Below, in pieces: positions 1 to 9,197 of a stretch of 64,000 bases of DNA. The stretch is taken from contig CAXTAT010000006.1 of the NCBI GenBank assembly GCA_964242415.1, positions 1 to 64,000 on the forward strand, read 5' to 3'. The notes under the pieces were generated by a model. That model was not told the DNA's origin. It ran no database searches and saw only the letters and a program-made list of their open reading frames with translations. Numbering within the stretch: the first letter of the stretch is position 1; each line of letters opens with the position of its first letter. The position numbers were made by a program, and so were the translations under genes. This DNA comes from DASWOJ01 sp964242415. Its GTDB lineage: Bacteria; Pseudomonadota; Alphaproteobacteria; Acetobacterales; Acetobacteraceae.

Positions 1-80
1 CGCCACACCACACTAGCCGAGAGGTGTGCCGGCGAGTGGAAGAGTTACAACCGCGTTCGCCCGCTGCAGGGAGCCTCCTC

Positions 81-1664
81 ATGAAGCGCCGCGCCGTTTT
101 GCAATCCGCCGCCGCCGGAGCCGTGGCGCTCGCGGCACCGCGCATCGTCCGGGCAGAGGGCCGGACCACCCTCACCTTCGTGCCGCAGGCCGACCTCGCG
201 AACCTGGACCCGATCTGGTCCACCTCCGACGTCAGCCGCAACCATGGCCATGCGGTGTTCGACTCGCTCTATGGCGTCGATGCCCAGTTCGCCGCCAAGC
301 CGCAGATGGCGGCCGGCGCCGTGACCAGCGCCGACGGCCGGCAGTGGGACCTGACGCTGCGCGACGGCCTGCGCTTCCATGACGGCACGCCCGTGCTGGG
401 GCGCGACGTGGTGGCCAGCCTGACGCGGTGGGGCAAGCGCGACTCCTTCGGCGGCGTGCTGTTTGCCGCGACCGACGAGTTGTCGGCGCCGACCGACAAG
501 ACGGTGCGGTTCCGCCTGAACAAGCCGTTCGGCCTGCTGCCCGACGCGCTGGCGACGGCGGCGAACATGGCGGCGATCATGCCGGAACGGCTGGCGAGGA
601 CCGATCCCTATCAGCAGGTCACCGAAATGGTCGGCAGCGGCCCGTTCCGCTTCGTTGCCGACGAGCGCGTCTCGGGCGCCCGCGTGGTGTATGAGAAGTT
701 CGCCGGCTATGTGCCGCGCCCTGATGGGGTGGCGAGCTACACCTCTGGCCCGAAAATCGCCCATGTTGACCGGGTTGTCTGGACCGTCGTGCCGGACCAG
801 GCAACGGCGGCGGCCGCGCTGGGCATCGGCGAGTTCGACTGGTGGGAGAACCCCGGCATCGACCTGGTGCCGCAGCTCCAGCGCAACCGGGACATCACGG
901 TCGTGGTCAAGGACCCGACCGGCGAGATGGGCTGCATGCGGTTCAACCAGCTTTATCCGCCGTTCGACAACGCCGCGATCCGCCAGGTCGTCCTGTCCGC
1001 CGTCAACCAGCAGGACGTGATGGACGCGGTGGCCGGCGCGGACCCCGCCCTGATCAAGGTGCCGAATGGGGTGTTCGCCAACGATACGCCGATGGCGAGC
1101 GACGCCGGGCTGTCCGTCATGAAGGGCAACGCCGACCCGGCTGCGCTCAAGCGGGCGCTGGCAGCGGCTGGCTACAAGGGTGAGCGGGTCGTCGTGCTTG
1201 CCGCGTCGGATTTCCCGACCATCAACGCCATGGCCGAAGTCGCCGGGGACCTGCTGAAGCGCATCGGCTTCAACGTCGATTACCAGTCGCTGGACTGGGG
1301 CACGGTCGTGCAGCGGCGTGCCAGCCGGGAGCCGCCGGACAAGGGGGGTTGGAACATCTTCTTCACCTTTCTCGGCGGCACCAACAACCTCAGCCCGGCA
1401 TCGCACCTGGCGCTGCGCTCCAACGGAACGCGCGCCTGGTTCGGCTGGCCCGACCTGCCCAAGACGGAGGCGCTGCGGCTGGCCTGGTTCGATGCGGCGG
1501 GGCTGGCCGCGCAGCAGCAGGCCGCCCGGGCGATCCAGGCGCAGGCGATGCTGGATGTGCCCTATGTGCCGATGGGCATGTACTACCAGCCAACCGCGTT
1601 CCGGAACACGATCAGGGGCATCCCCGACGGGTTTCCGCAGTTCTATGGCGTGGAGAAGGAGTGA
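81..1664 (+). CDS. ABC transporter substrate-binding protein, dipeptide/nickel type (SBP_bac_5)
   Basis: A 527-residue periplasmic solute-binding protein of the extracellular family 5, which delivers oligopeptides, nickel or glutathione-like ligands to an ABC importer. The N-terminus has a KRR stretch and a hydrophobic segment ending RIVRA, a probable (perhaps Tat-type) signal peptide cleaved near residue 25. The body has family hallmarks: LDPIWSTSDVSRNHG near the start, the TSADGRQWDLTLRDGLRFHDGTP region, and the VGSGPFRF segment. I chose the ATG at 81 because an open extension to 24 adds only non-signal sequence and a GGAG-like site precedes 81. No permease or ATPase genes adjoin it, so it is an orphan binding protein and its ligand cannot be named. 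Confidence 0.88.
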   Translation: MKRRAVLQSAAAGAVALAAPRIVRAEGRTTLTFVPQADLANLDPIWSTSDVSRNHGHAVFDSLYGVDAQFAAKPQMAAGAVTSADGRQWDLTLRDGLRFHDGTPVLGRDVVASLTRWGKRDSFGGVLFAATDELSAPTDKTVRFRLNKPFGLLPDALATAANMAAIMPERLARTDPYQQVTEMVGSGPFRFVADERVSGARVVYEKFAGYVPRPDGVASYTSGPKIAHVDRVVWTVVPDQATAAAALGIGEFDWWENPGIDLVPQLQRNRDITVVVKDPTGEMGCMRFNQLYPPFDNAAIRQVVLSAVNQQDVMDAVAGADPALIKVPNGVFANDTPMASDAGLSVMKGNADPAALKRALAAAGYKGERVVVLAASDFPTINAMAEVAGDLLKRIGFNVDYQSLDWGTVVQRRASREPPDKGGWNIFFTFLGGTNNLSPASHLALRSNGTRAWFGWPDLPKTEALRLAWFDAAGLAAQQQAARAIQAQAMLDVPYVPMGMYYQPTAFRNTIRGIPDGFPQFYGVEKE

Positions 1665-2276
1665 GGCAGGCTTCTTCGACCGCACGTTCATTGTCACGCA
1701 TCCTCCTTGAGGTGGCCCGATCGGGCTTGTCGCTCCGGGCCTGCTTGGCGACGATGACGCGCCGGACGGTGGCCATGATTGGGGCCGGTGCAATCTCGTC
1801 AGGGGTTGCGCCGCACCGCTGCGCCATGGTCCGAGGATGGCGTCACGGTGCCTGAGGCGCCCGCATGGCTGCGGCTTGGCATCCATCGAAGCTTTTCCGA
1901 GCTGCTGCGTGTGCACTGCTCGGGGAGCGTTGTACCCGCAGGACCGCAGAGTTGGGGGAATTGCATCGCAGAGAAAGCCGCAGCGGTGCGGCGCCTTGCG
2001 GCCCTTGGCGACACTGGCTTCGGCGTTGCCATGACGTTGGCTGAACATGGTCGAGACCGCCGTACCGGCGGGCGCGAGCGCCTCGCCTTGGTTACCAAGG
2101 CCAGGCGGCAGCAGCGCAACACCCCCGGCGCCCAGGTCCGCCGGAGGTTCACCATCGAGACAGCACGACAAAAGCCCGTCAGCCTCTGTCCCGACATCGC
2201 CAAGACGCCATGGCCACCGTAACGAGGTCGTAGCGCGGCGTTGCCGAGGGGCAGCCGGCTGGCCTAGCCTGGCCGT
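1665..2276. other. Intergenic stretch, no gene recognised
   Basis: About 610 bases separate the binding protein from the aminotransferase. Open frames occur on both strands but none has a convincing start, ribosome-binding site or recognisable product. Given the other remnants nearby this may be decayed sequence, but I could not identify a source. Confidence 0.5.
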
Positions 2277-3245
2277 ATGGAACCCTCCCCTTTCGCCGCC
2301 GGCGCCGCCTATATAAGGGGCGAGTTCGTCCCCATCGGCGAGGCGTGCATCCCCGTTACCGATTGGGGGTTCACCCGGTCGGACGCGGTCTATGACGTGG
2401 TGCACGTGTTCGGCGGCGGGTTCTTCCGGCTGGCCGATCATCTTGAGCGGTTCGCCCGCTCCATGCAGGCGCGGCGGCTGGTTCCGCCGGAGGACTTGGG
2501 GCAGATGGAAGCGGCGTTGCACCGCTGCGTGGCCCTGACTGGGCTGGAGGACGCCTATGTCGCGATGGTGGCCTTGCGCGGCCGCCCCCGGGTCGCCGGG
2601 TCACGCCGGCCGGCGGACTGCGCGAACCACTTCGTCGCCTACGCCCTGCCCTGGATCGACGTGATCCCGGAGGACGTGCAGGCGCGCGGCGCCCATCTAT
2701 GGATCGCCAGCGTGCCCCGGGTGCCGGATGCCAGCGTCGATCCGACTGTGAAGAACTACCAGTGGGGCGACCTCACCACGGGGCTGATGGAGGCGCATGA
2801 TCACGGGTTCGACACGGCGATCCTGTGCGATGCCGCCGGCTTCGTGACCGAAGGCCCGGGGTTCAACATCTTCATCGTCCGGGACGGCGCCGTGCTGACG
2901 CCCGACCGCGGCAGCCTGCACGGCATCACCCGGCGGTCGGTGCTGGAGCTGTGCGAGCGGCTGGGGATCACCGCTGCCGTGGTGCCGGTTACCCGGGCGG
3001 CGCTGGAGGAGGCCGACGAGGTGTTCGCCGCGACCACGGCGGGCGGTGTGATGCCGGTGTCCCGCGTGGGGGGCCGCATTCTTGGCAACGACCGGCCGGG
3101 GCCGGTGTCGCTGCGGCTGAAGCAGGCCTACTGGCAGGCCCATGCGGACGGCTGGCACCGCACGCCGGTGCGGCGTTGTCGCATGGGTCAGCCGTTGAGC
3201 CTGGAGGGGCTGTCGAGCGATTTCGGCAAAGTGTCTTCGGTGTAG
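2277..3245 (+). CDS. Class IV aminotransferase (PLP-dependent, BCAT / D-amino-acid transaminase fold)
   Basis: A 322-residue fold-type IV PLP aminotransferase. Visible family features: N-terminal YIRGEFVPI and DWGFTRSDAVYD, the Schiff-base lysine in TVKNYQW (about residue 161), the cofactor-binding FVTEGPGFNIFIV segment with its glutamate, and the phosphate-contacting GITRRSVLEL and AATTAGGVMPV segments. These place it with branched-chain, D-alanine or (R)-amine transaminases. The motifs do not fix the substrate, so no symbol is given. The ATG at 2277 is the first in frame and gives the usual family N-terminus. The last 20 or so residues after HADGW run past the normal domain end. It stands alone on the plus strand. 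Confidence 0.85.
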   Translation: MEPSPFAAGAAYIRGEFVPIGEACIPVTDWGFTRSDAVYDVVHVFGGGFFRLADHLERFARSMQARRLVPPEDLGQMEAALHRCVALTGLEDAYVAMVALRGRPRVAGSRRPADCANHFVAYALPWIDVIPEDVQARGAHLWIASVPRVPDASVDPTVKNYQWGDLTTGLMEAHDHGFDTAILCDAAGFVTEGPGFNIFIVRDGAVLTPDRGSLHGITRRSVLELCERLGITAAVVPVTRAALEEADEVFAATTAGGVMPVSRVGGRILGNDRPGPVSLRLKQAYWQAHADGWHRTPVRRCRMGQPLSLEGLSSDFGKVSSV

Positions 3246-3349
3246 GCAAGGCGTAGCTGGTGAGAGATCGCAACAACTCGGAAGGGTCGCCTGATCCGCA
3301 AGGAGCTATGCCGTTTTGGGTTCAAGGCGTGCCTTCTGCATAAGCTATA

Positions 3350-3834
3350 ATGCTGACAGACTTGCGAACTATCTTTACAATAACATCCAACACGCCGCAG
3401 GGCGTGCAGGCCGGCGAGGTGATCCAGGCGATGGCGGCGGAGGCCGGGTTCGACGTGCGGGTGGTTGCGGCGGAAATCGGCACGGTGCTGGCCGCGACCA
3501 TGCGGGGCGAGTTCCAGGTGACGCTGGGCGGGTGGTCGGGGCTGCTGGACCCGGACAGCAACGGGTGTGCGTTCCTGCACACGGGAAGCGCGCTCAACAT
3601 CGCCGAGTATTCGAACCCGAACGCCGATGCGCTGCTGGGGCAGGCACGAGCCGAGGGTGACCCGGCGAGGCGGCGGGCGCTGTATGACCAGTTATGGCGC
3701 CAGGTGCAGGCGGACCTGCCGCTGATTTATCTTTGGACGCCACGGAACATCCTGGGGTGTCGCGCAAGGTGCAGGGGGTCGTGCTGCTCGCGAACGGGTT
3801 GCTGCCGTTGCAGGGTATCCGGCCGGGTCCGTAG
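3350..3834 (+). pseudogene. Decayed family 5 solute-binding protein (C-terminal fragment, frameshifted)
   Basis: This is the C-terminal third of another SBP_bac_5 protein. Residues read QAGEVIQAMAAEAGFDVRVV, then LGGWSGLLDPDSNG and ADLPLIYLWTPRN, typical of the end of peptide-binding proteins. There is no N-terminal two-thirds and no signal peptide. Around 3750-3765 the frame shifts: the family's end (GVSRKVQGVVL to GLLPLQGIRPGP) continues in another frame to a TAG at 3832. It is not a copy of the gene at 81-1664. The AT-richer sequence just upstream (3330-3385) may mark the deletion or insertion junction. Confidence 0.8.
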
Positions 3835-4101
3835 GTGCGGATCACGAGCCTCACGTTTCGGGCGGCAGGCCGCCGAGCCTGGGTTTTGGCCCGGGTTGGC
3901 TCGGTTCAGACCAAGGCGGAGGGTAATCCGGCGGCGGTGAACCGGATGGCGCGAGGGGTTGGGACCGCCGGGAAACACGTTCCGGTATTCAAGGCGCGAT
4001 TGCTCGTGTCGAGCGCTTTTCCTGGTGGGGCGATGTATGAGGATTTCGCTCGGATCGTCGCCACCTATTTGTGCCAACCGCCGAGGGTTCTGATCGCTGG
4101 C

Positions 4102-4210
4102 AAGGGCATCGTCATTGCGAGCCGCGCTTGTGGCGTGGCGATCCAGGGGCAGCCAGCGCGATTCGCGCAGTCCTGGATTGCCGCGCCGAAGCCGGTTCGC
4201 AATGACAGGG
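4102..4210. repeat. Dispersed inverted repeat R2, copy a
   Basis: A roughly 109-bp element bounded by GTCATTGCGAGCC on the left and GGTTCGCAATGAC on the right, with inner inverted arms GGCGATCCAGG and CCTGGATTGCC. The same organisation recurs at 36491-36588 and 48627-48731, with half a copy at 24608-24651. It lies in the 494-base gap between the binding-protein pseudogene and the urea carboxylase. I recognised no gene in the rest of that gap (3835-4101, 4211-4328). Confidence 0.85.
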
Positions 4211-4328
4211 GTTAGTTAGGATCGACAGGTCAGACCCGTCGGCGGTTGCCTTGCGAACGACCGCGACAGCCGTCGTCTCACCGGATGCGGCAGCGGCGGT
4301 GGTGGCTGCCCCTCGAATGGTGGCTTGA

Positions 4329-7300
4329 TCAAGCAACCTCCATCGCCAGCATGGCGCGGCCTGGCGCGACCAACTGTCCTTCCTGCACATAGATCCGGCG
4401 TACGATACCACTCATCGGGGCCACGACCCGCGTCTCTGCCTTCATCGCCTCGATGATTGCGATGATCTCGCCCGCCTGCACAGCAGCGCCTTCGGCGACG
4501 AGCAGCTTCCATACGTTGCCGCCCAATGGGGCCTCCACCAGTTCGCAGCCGCCGGGTAGGTCGATCTCGGCCACTTCGGCACCGTTGCCGGCGTCTTCAG
4601 TGGGTGCAGTGGCCCGGTCAAACTCGCCGTTGCGCTCCCACTCGGCCCGCTCGTCGGCGAAGGCGGCCTCTCGCCTGGTTTGGAAGGCGGTGATGCTGTC
4701 GGCATTCTGCGCCAGGAAGGCACGGTACTCCGACAGGCGGAATGTCCCCTCCTCGATGCGGATCGAGCGGCGGCCGAATGGGAAGTCGCGGCGCCACTCG
4801 GTCAGCTCGTCATGGCTGACGGGGAAGAAGCGAACCCGGTCGAAGAAGCGCAGCAACCACGGCTTGCCATCGCGAAAGGCATCCGTCTGGCGCCAGGCGT
4901 TCCACACCTGGATCGTGCGGCCGAACAGTTGGTAGCCGCCCGGCCCCTCCATCCCGTAGATGCACATATAGGCGCCGCCGATGCCGACCACGTTTGGCGG
5001 GGTCCACGTCCGCGCGGGATTATACTTGGTTGTGACCAGGCGGTGCCGCGGGTCGATCGGCGTCGCCACCGGCGCGCCGAGGTAAACGTCGCCCAGCCCC
5101 ATGACGAGATACTCGGCGTCGAAGACGATGCGCCTCACGGCCTCAATGCTGTCGAGCCCGTTGATGCGGCGGATGAACTCGATGTTGTCCGGGCACCACG
5201 GCGCATTGTCGCGGACCGAGGCCATGTACTTCTCGATGGTCTGGTAGATCGCCGGGTCCTGCCAAGACAACGGCAGGTGGACGACGCGCGAGGGGATCTC
5301 GAAGCCGTCGAGACTGCCCAGCCGGTCCTCGGCCGCGGCGAGCGCCGCAACCAGCGCCGCCTGTTGCAGCAGCCGGCTGTCATAATGGACCTGCAGCGAC
5401 CGAATGCCGGGCGTCACGTCGATGATGCCGGGCAGGTCGAGACGCCCGATCTCGAGCATCAGCGCGTGGATACGCAGGCGCAGCTCTAGGTCGAGGACGA
5501 TGGGGCCATATTCGACCAACAGGTTGCGGTCGCCTTGCTGGCGGTAGGTCACGGACGGGCGAGCGCCCTCGCCAGCCATGGCGTGCAGGATCGGCGAGCC
5601 GGGGTCTTCGTCCAGCTCCGGTCCTGCCTCGCACGCTGCGTCCTGGGCGGGACTGGCGAGCGTGCGGATGAGCAGGTCCTGGGCCTGTTCGGCGGCGTTT
5701 GCAGCGGCGTTGCCGACGATCGCGAAGCGCACCCAGTCGCCCGGGGCGAGTTGGCCCACCTTCCACAGGTCGGCCTGCGCGACCACGAAGGGGCAGACGA
5801 AGCCGCCCAGCGACGGGCCGTCCGGCCCCAAGATGATCGGCATGTCGCCGGTGAAGTCGATCGCGCCGATCGCATAAGCGTTGTCGTGGATGTTCGAGGG
5901 ATGCAGTCCTGCCTCTCCGCCATCCCTGCGCGCCCATTGCGGCTTGGGGCCGACCAGGCGAACGCCGGTGCGGTTGGAATTGTAGTGCACCTTCCACGGC
6001 GTGTTCCGGAGCATGGCGATGTCGGCGGCGGTGAAGAAGTCGGGCGCGCCGTGGGGGCCGTAGAGCACGCTGAGCGTCCACTCGTGCGTGATCGTCGGCC
6101 GGTCCGCCGGCGCAAGTGCCGCGGTTCCCGCCTGCGTCGGCGCCCCGGCGAAATGCAGCGTGTCGCCCGTCAGCACGGCCCGGCCGGCATGGCCGCCGAA
6201 CTCGCCCAGGGTAAAGGCGCTGCAGCTGCCGAGATAGCGTGGCGCGTCGATGCCCCCGGCCAGTAGGATGTAGCCGCGTATGCCGGCAGCGACGCGGCCG
6301 ACCTTCAGCACCTGCCCGGCCGCTACGTCGAACGCCGCGTAGCAGCCGACCGCCACGCCATCGAGCGTCGCGGCGAAGTCGGCGCCGGTGAGGCACAGGC
6401 GGGTGGGAGCATTGACCAGCAGCGTCGGGCCGGCGGCGGTGATCTCCAGCCCGGCCGCGCCCTCCGCGTTGCCGAGCAGGCGATTGCCCAGGCGGAAGGC
6501 GAGCGCGTCCATGGGTCCCGAGGGCGGCACGCCCACGTTCCACAGGCCCAGGCGGCCCGGATAGTCCTGCACCGTGGTGAAGGCGCCGCCGGCCAGCACG
6601 CGGATGATGCGCGGCGTGTAGGCGATGCCGGCCAGCGCGCTGGTGGAGACCGCGCCGCTCGTGAACGCCGCCGAGCGGACCACCGTGCGCAGCCGGTCAA
6701 GGTTGGTCTCGATGCCCGCGATCGCCGTTTGGTCGAGTGCGGCCTGCATCGCCGCCACTGCCGCCCCGCGCGTCGGCGCCGTGACGATCAGCTTGGCGAG
6801 CAGCGGATCGTACCAGGCGGACACCTCGGTGCCGGCATCGATCCAGGTGTCGATCCGCGGCCCCTCGGGCCAGGACACGCCGACGAGGCGGCCGGAGCTG
6901 GGGCGGTAGTCCTGGGCCGGGTCCTCGGCATACAGCCGAACCTGGATCGAGGCGCCCTTGGATCTCGCCTGAAAGCCGTCGAGGAAGGAGAAATCGCCGG
7001 CCGCGCCGCGGACCATCCATTCGACCAGGTCAACGCCGGTCACCTGCTCGGTGACGCCATGCTCGACCTGCAGACGGGTGTTGACCTCAAGGAAGCAGAA
7101 GTCGTTGCGTTCGATGTCGTAGAGGAACTCGACCGTGCCTGCCGAGCGATAATGCGCGGCCGCGGTCAGGCGGACGGCGGCGCCGATCAACGCGTCCCGG
7201 ATCGCTGCGGGCAACCCCGGTGCGGGCGTCTCCTCGACCACCTTCTGGTTGCGGCGCTGGAGCGAGCAGTCGCGTTCGCCGAGGGCCACCACCTGGCCAG

Positions 7301-7949
7301 CGCCATCGCCGAACACCTGCACCTCGATGTGGCGGGCGCGCGCGACATAGCGTTCTAGGAAGACGCCGCCGTCGCCGAAGTTGCCGGCGCCGAGCCGCGC
7401 GACGGTGGCGAAGCCCTCGCGGATGTCCGCCTCGTCGGCACACGCCTTCATGCCGATGCCACCGCCACCGGCTGTTGCTTTGAGGATGACCGGGTAGCCG
7501 ATCCGCTCCGCCGCCTTGATCGCCGCCGTCTCGTCGGTCAGCAGGTCGGTGCCTGGTGCCAGCGGTACGCCATGCTGGGCGGCCAGCGACCGTGCGATGT
7601 GCTTCAGGCCGAAGGCGCGGATGTTGTCGGGGGTGGGGCCGACGAAGGCGATGCCGCGGGCGGCACAGGCTTCGGCGAACGCGGCGTTCTCGGAAAGGAA
7701 GCCGTAGCCGGGATGGATCGCCTGGGCGCCTGTCGCTTCGGCGGCAGCCAGGATCGCCTCGATGTTCAGGTAGCTTTCCGTTGGCGGCGCCGGGCCGATG
7801 CGGATGGCTTCGTCGGCCTCCGCGACGTGGCGGGAGCCGGCATCGGCGTCGCTGAAGATGGCGACCGAGCGGATGTCCATCGCCTTCAAGGTGCGGATGA
7901 TGCGGCACGCGATCGCGCCGCGGTTTGCGATCAGGACTTTGGAGAACAT
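4329..7949 (-). CDS. uca: Urea carboxylase (ATP- and biotin-dependent)
   Basis: A 1206-residue cytoplasmic enzyme that carboxylates urea to allophanate with ATP and bicarbonate, the first step of the urea amidolyase route. Domain order: biotin carboxylase (1 to about 450, starting MFSKVLIANRGAIACRI, with ATP-grasp GGGGIGMK and EVNTRLQVEH); a KipA/AHS2-like half (about 470-770, TTVQDYPGRLGLWNVGVPPSG); a KipI/AHS1-like half (about 800-1010); and a C-terminal biotinyl domain with acceptor Lys 1170 in EAMKAET. Full family length. The ATG at 7949 is the conserved start; the frame runs open upstream only through a transposase remnant. Allophanate hydrolase, the urea ABC transporter and the usual carboxylase-associated genes are not adjacent. 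Confidence 0.95.
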   Translation of the reverse strand: MFSKVLIANRGAIACRIIRTLKAMDIRSVAIFSDADAGSRHVAEADEAIRIGPAPPTESYLNIEAILAAAEATGAQAIHPGYGFLSENAAFAEACAARGIAFVGPTPDNIRAFGLKHIARSLAAQHGVPLAPGTDLLTDETAAIKAAERIGYPVILKATAGGGGIGMKACADEADIREGFATVARLGAGNFGDGGVFLERYVARARHIEVQVFGDGAGQVVALGERDCSLQRRNQKVVEETPAPGLPAAIRDALIGAAVRLTAAAHYRSAGTVEFLYDIERNDFCFLEVNTRLQVEHGVTEQVTGVDLVEWMVRGAAGDFSFLDGFQARSKGASIQVRLYAEDPAQDYRPSSGRLVGVSWPEGPRIDTWIDAGTEVSAWYDPLLAKLIVTAPTRGAAVAAMQAALDQTAIAGIETNLDRLRTVVRSAAFTSGAVSTSALAGIAYTPRIIRVLAGGAFTTVQDYPGRLGLWNVGVPPSGPMDALAFRLGNRLLGNAEGAAGLEITAAGPTLLVNAPTRLCLTGADFAATLDGVAVGCYAAFDVAAGQVLKVGRVAAGIRGYILLAGGIDAPRYLGSCSAFTLGEFGGHAGRAVLTGDTLHFAGAPTQAGTAALAPADRPTITHEWTLSVLYGPHGAPDFFTAADIAMLRNTPWKVHYNSNRTGVRLVGPKPQWARRDGGEAGLHPSNIHDNAYAIGAIDFTGDMPIILGPDGPSLGGFVCPFVVAQADLWKVGQLAPGDWVRFAIVGNAAANAAEQAQDLLIRTLASPAQDAACEAGPELDEDPGSPILHAMAGEGARPSVTYRQQGDRNLLVEYGPIVLDLELRLRIHALMLEIGRLDLPGIIDVTPGIRSLQVHYDSRLLQQAALVAALAAAEDRLGSLDGFEIPSRVVHLPLSWQDPAIYQTIEKYMASVRDNAPWCPDNIEFIRRINGLDSIEAVRRIVFDAEYLVMGLGDVYLGAPVATPIDPRHRLVTTKYNPARTWTPPNVVGIGGAYMCIYGMEGPGGYQLFGRTIQVWNAWRQTDAFRDGKPWLLRFFDRVRFFPVSHDELTEWRRDFPFGRRSIRIEEGTFRLSEYRAFLAQNADSITAFQTRREAAFADERAEWERNGEFDRATAPTEDAGNGAEVAEIDLPGGCELVEAPLGGNVWKLLVAEGAAVQAGEIIAIIEAMKAETRVVAPMSGIVRRIYVQEGQLVAPGRAMLAMEVA

Positions 7950-8242
7950 CACGCGGCCACTACCATGCACACCGGCGTCAGCGTAGTGCGCAAATCGGGC
8001 GTGGGGGTGTAGCGGCCCCGACCCTGTTTGGGGTTGGGCAACGCGGACAGGCTTTGGGTGTTCGAGATGCAGCATATGGTTGAGCAGGTGGACAACCGCC
8101 TCCACCTCGGTTGCGCGACGCTTGTCCGCATGCGCGGGCAACCTGTCCCCGATCACCTGCGTCCAGCGCCCGACTGCGGCCTTGGCCAGAGCGCGTCTCG
8201 TGTCGCTGGATGCTGCCTGCCAGCCCATGCGGCCGTGCTCGG

Positions 8243-8437
8243 CGATGTCTGGCGAACCTCTCGGTNNNNNNNNNNNNNNNNNNNNNNNNNNNNNNNNNNN
8301 NNNNNNNNNNNNNNNNNNNNNNNNNNNNNNNNNNNNNNNNNNNNNNNNNNNNNNNNNNNNNNNNNTCGATGTCCGGCGAACCTCTCGGTTCGATGTCCGG
8401 CGAACCTCTCGGTTCGATGTCCGGCGAACCTCTCGGT
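8243..8437. repeat. 24-bp tandem repeat inside the transposase remnant
   Basis: Three perfect 24-bp units (beginning TCGATGTCCGGCG, ending CTCGGT) lie at 8366-8389, 8390-8413 and 8414-8437. A near-identical unit with one substitution lies left of the gap at 8243-8265. The unit is a multiple of three and encodes an eight-residue repeat (REVRRTSN) on the minus strand without stops. The true copy number is hidden by the gap. Confidence 0.9.
8266..8365. other. Assembly gap (100 N)
   Basis: Exactly 100 N, a conventional placeholder for a gap of unknown length. Both edges are units of the same 24-bp repeat, so the gap is most simply a collapsed or unresolved tandem array. Reading frame across it carries no information. 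Confidence 0.97.
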
Positions 8438-8695
8438 TCGATGTGGAACGCGGCGGCACGATGATCGCCGCTTCAGGACAGCGCTCGGCCACAGCCGCAG
8501 AAACGCCGTTCTGGTCATAGGCGCAGTGTTGTCGCATGGATGATTCGCGGCATTGCCAATGTCGTAAGCTATGCCAGGAGCACGTCTTGTGCCCAAAATG
8601 GCATAGATCATTCCGGATTAGGCGATATTTCCGAGTTGTTGCGTGCTCCTATCATCTGCGCTTCGCCTAGGCCGGGGAAGTATTGCTGAAATTGC

Positions 8696-9196
8696 TCAAC
8701 AGGCTCCATGCTCAACTGCTGATGCATACAACAACGCCATGCTATGCCCGCAAGCAGCGGGGATAGACGCGTCCTGGAACAGCAACGCCTGCATCGCACT
8801 CGATAGGGTACTGCCCAGCCAGGCGGCGTCTGGACCAGACTGCTTTGCCAGGAACCGGCGCAGGGTGTGATGCTTGACGTCGGTCCCATCCAGGAAAGCC
8901 ATGCTCCATGCTTCGTACTCCCGCACCTCGATTGAAACCAGGTCGATTAAGGTGATCTCCTCGTGCCGGCAGTCACGGGCTATCGTCTCGTGCAGGCGCT
9001 CGATTTCCGCAATAGGACCCTCCAACACCTGCAGGAAGGTGGTCCCGTCGAACAGCAGCACGCCTGTCAGTCCTGCCTTCGGATTGTTCGCCCGCGACGC
9101 GCGAAGGATGTTTGCCACTCCGGCCAGGCAGTCCTCAGCCGTTCCCTTCAGCGCGCTGCGGCTGCTGTACACCAGGCGACTCAGTGCCCCGGCCAT
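8696..9196 (-). CDS. BLUF-domain blue-light sensor
   Basis: A 166-residue cytoplasmic FAD-binding photoreceptor. The BLUF core fills residues 6-105: Tyr10 in LVYSS, Asn38 in RANNP, GLTGVLLF, Gln56 in FLQVLEGP, and Trp97/Met99 in WSMAF. These are the residues of the flavin hydrogen-bond switch, all present and correctly spaced. A roughly 60-residue helical tail follows, with no output domain. ATG 9196 was chosen over an upstream TTG at 9214 because it sits just after the stop of the GGDEF-EAL gene (TGAGATG) with an AGAGG site before it. This implies translational coupling, so the sensor probably acts on, or together with, that c-di-GMP enzyme. Confidence 0.92.
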   Translation of the reverse strand: MAGALSRLVYSSRSALKGTAEDCLAGVANILRASRANNPKAGLTGVLLFDGTTFLQVLEGPIAEIERLHETIARDCRHEEITLIDLVSIEVREYEAWSMAFLDGTDVKHHTLRRFLAKQSGPDAAWLGSTLSSAMQALLFQDASIPAACGHSMALLYASAVEHGAC

Positions 9197-9197
9197 C

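Larger units (their letters stand above)
8036..8537 (-). pseudogene. IS5-type transposase remnant (C-terminal part)
   Basis: On the minus strand, residues AYDQNGVSAAVAERCPEA then IIVPPRSTS are followed, after a repeat tract and the assembly gap, by IAEHGRMGWQAASS, GRWTQVIGDRL and ATEVEAVVHLLNHML. These match the end of DDE transposases of the IS5 type common in Acetobacteraceae (pattern AYDQ..V..AVAERHPEAA, VPPRS, IAEHGRMGWQ, RWK.VIGD, ATEV, VLNRML). The N-terminal two-thirds and the first catalytic aspartate are missing. The linker between VPPRS and IAEHGRM is replaced by an in-frame 24-bp tandem repeat. The fragment ends less than 100 bp before the urea carboxylase start and may have displaced its promoter. 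Confidence 0.75.

Noticed and set aside
45..2522. Long minus-strand frame over the binding protein and aminotransferase
   Set aside because: Shadow of plus-strand genes; the parts outside them show no known protein.
8366..8437. CRISPR array or plasmid iterons
   Set aside because: No spacers; units are inside a transposase reading frame and no replication gene is near.
4329..8537. A single 1402-residue protein joining the transposase remnant and urea carboxylase
   Set aside because: The upstream part is an unrelated transposase fragment, crosses 100 N, and the carboxylase has its own conserved start at 7949.
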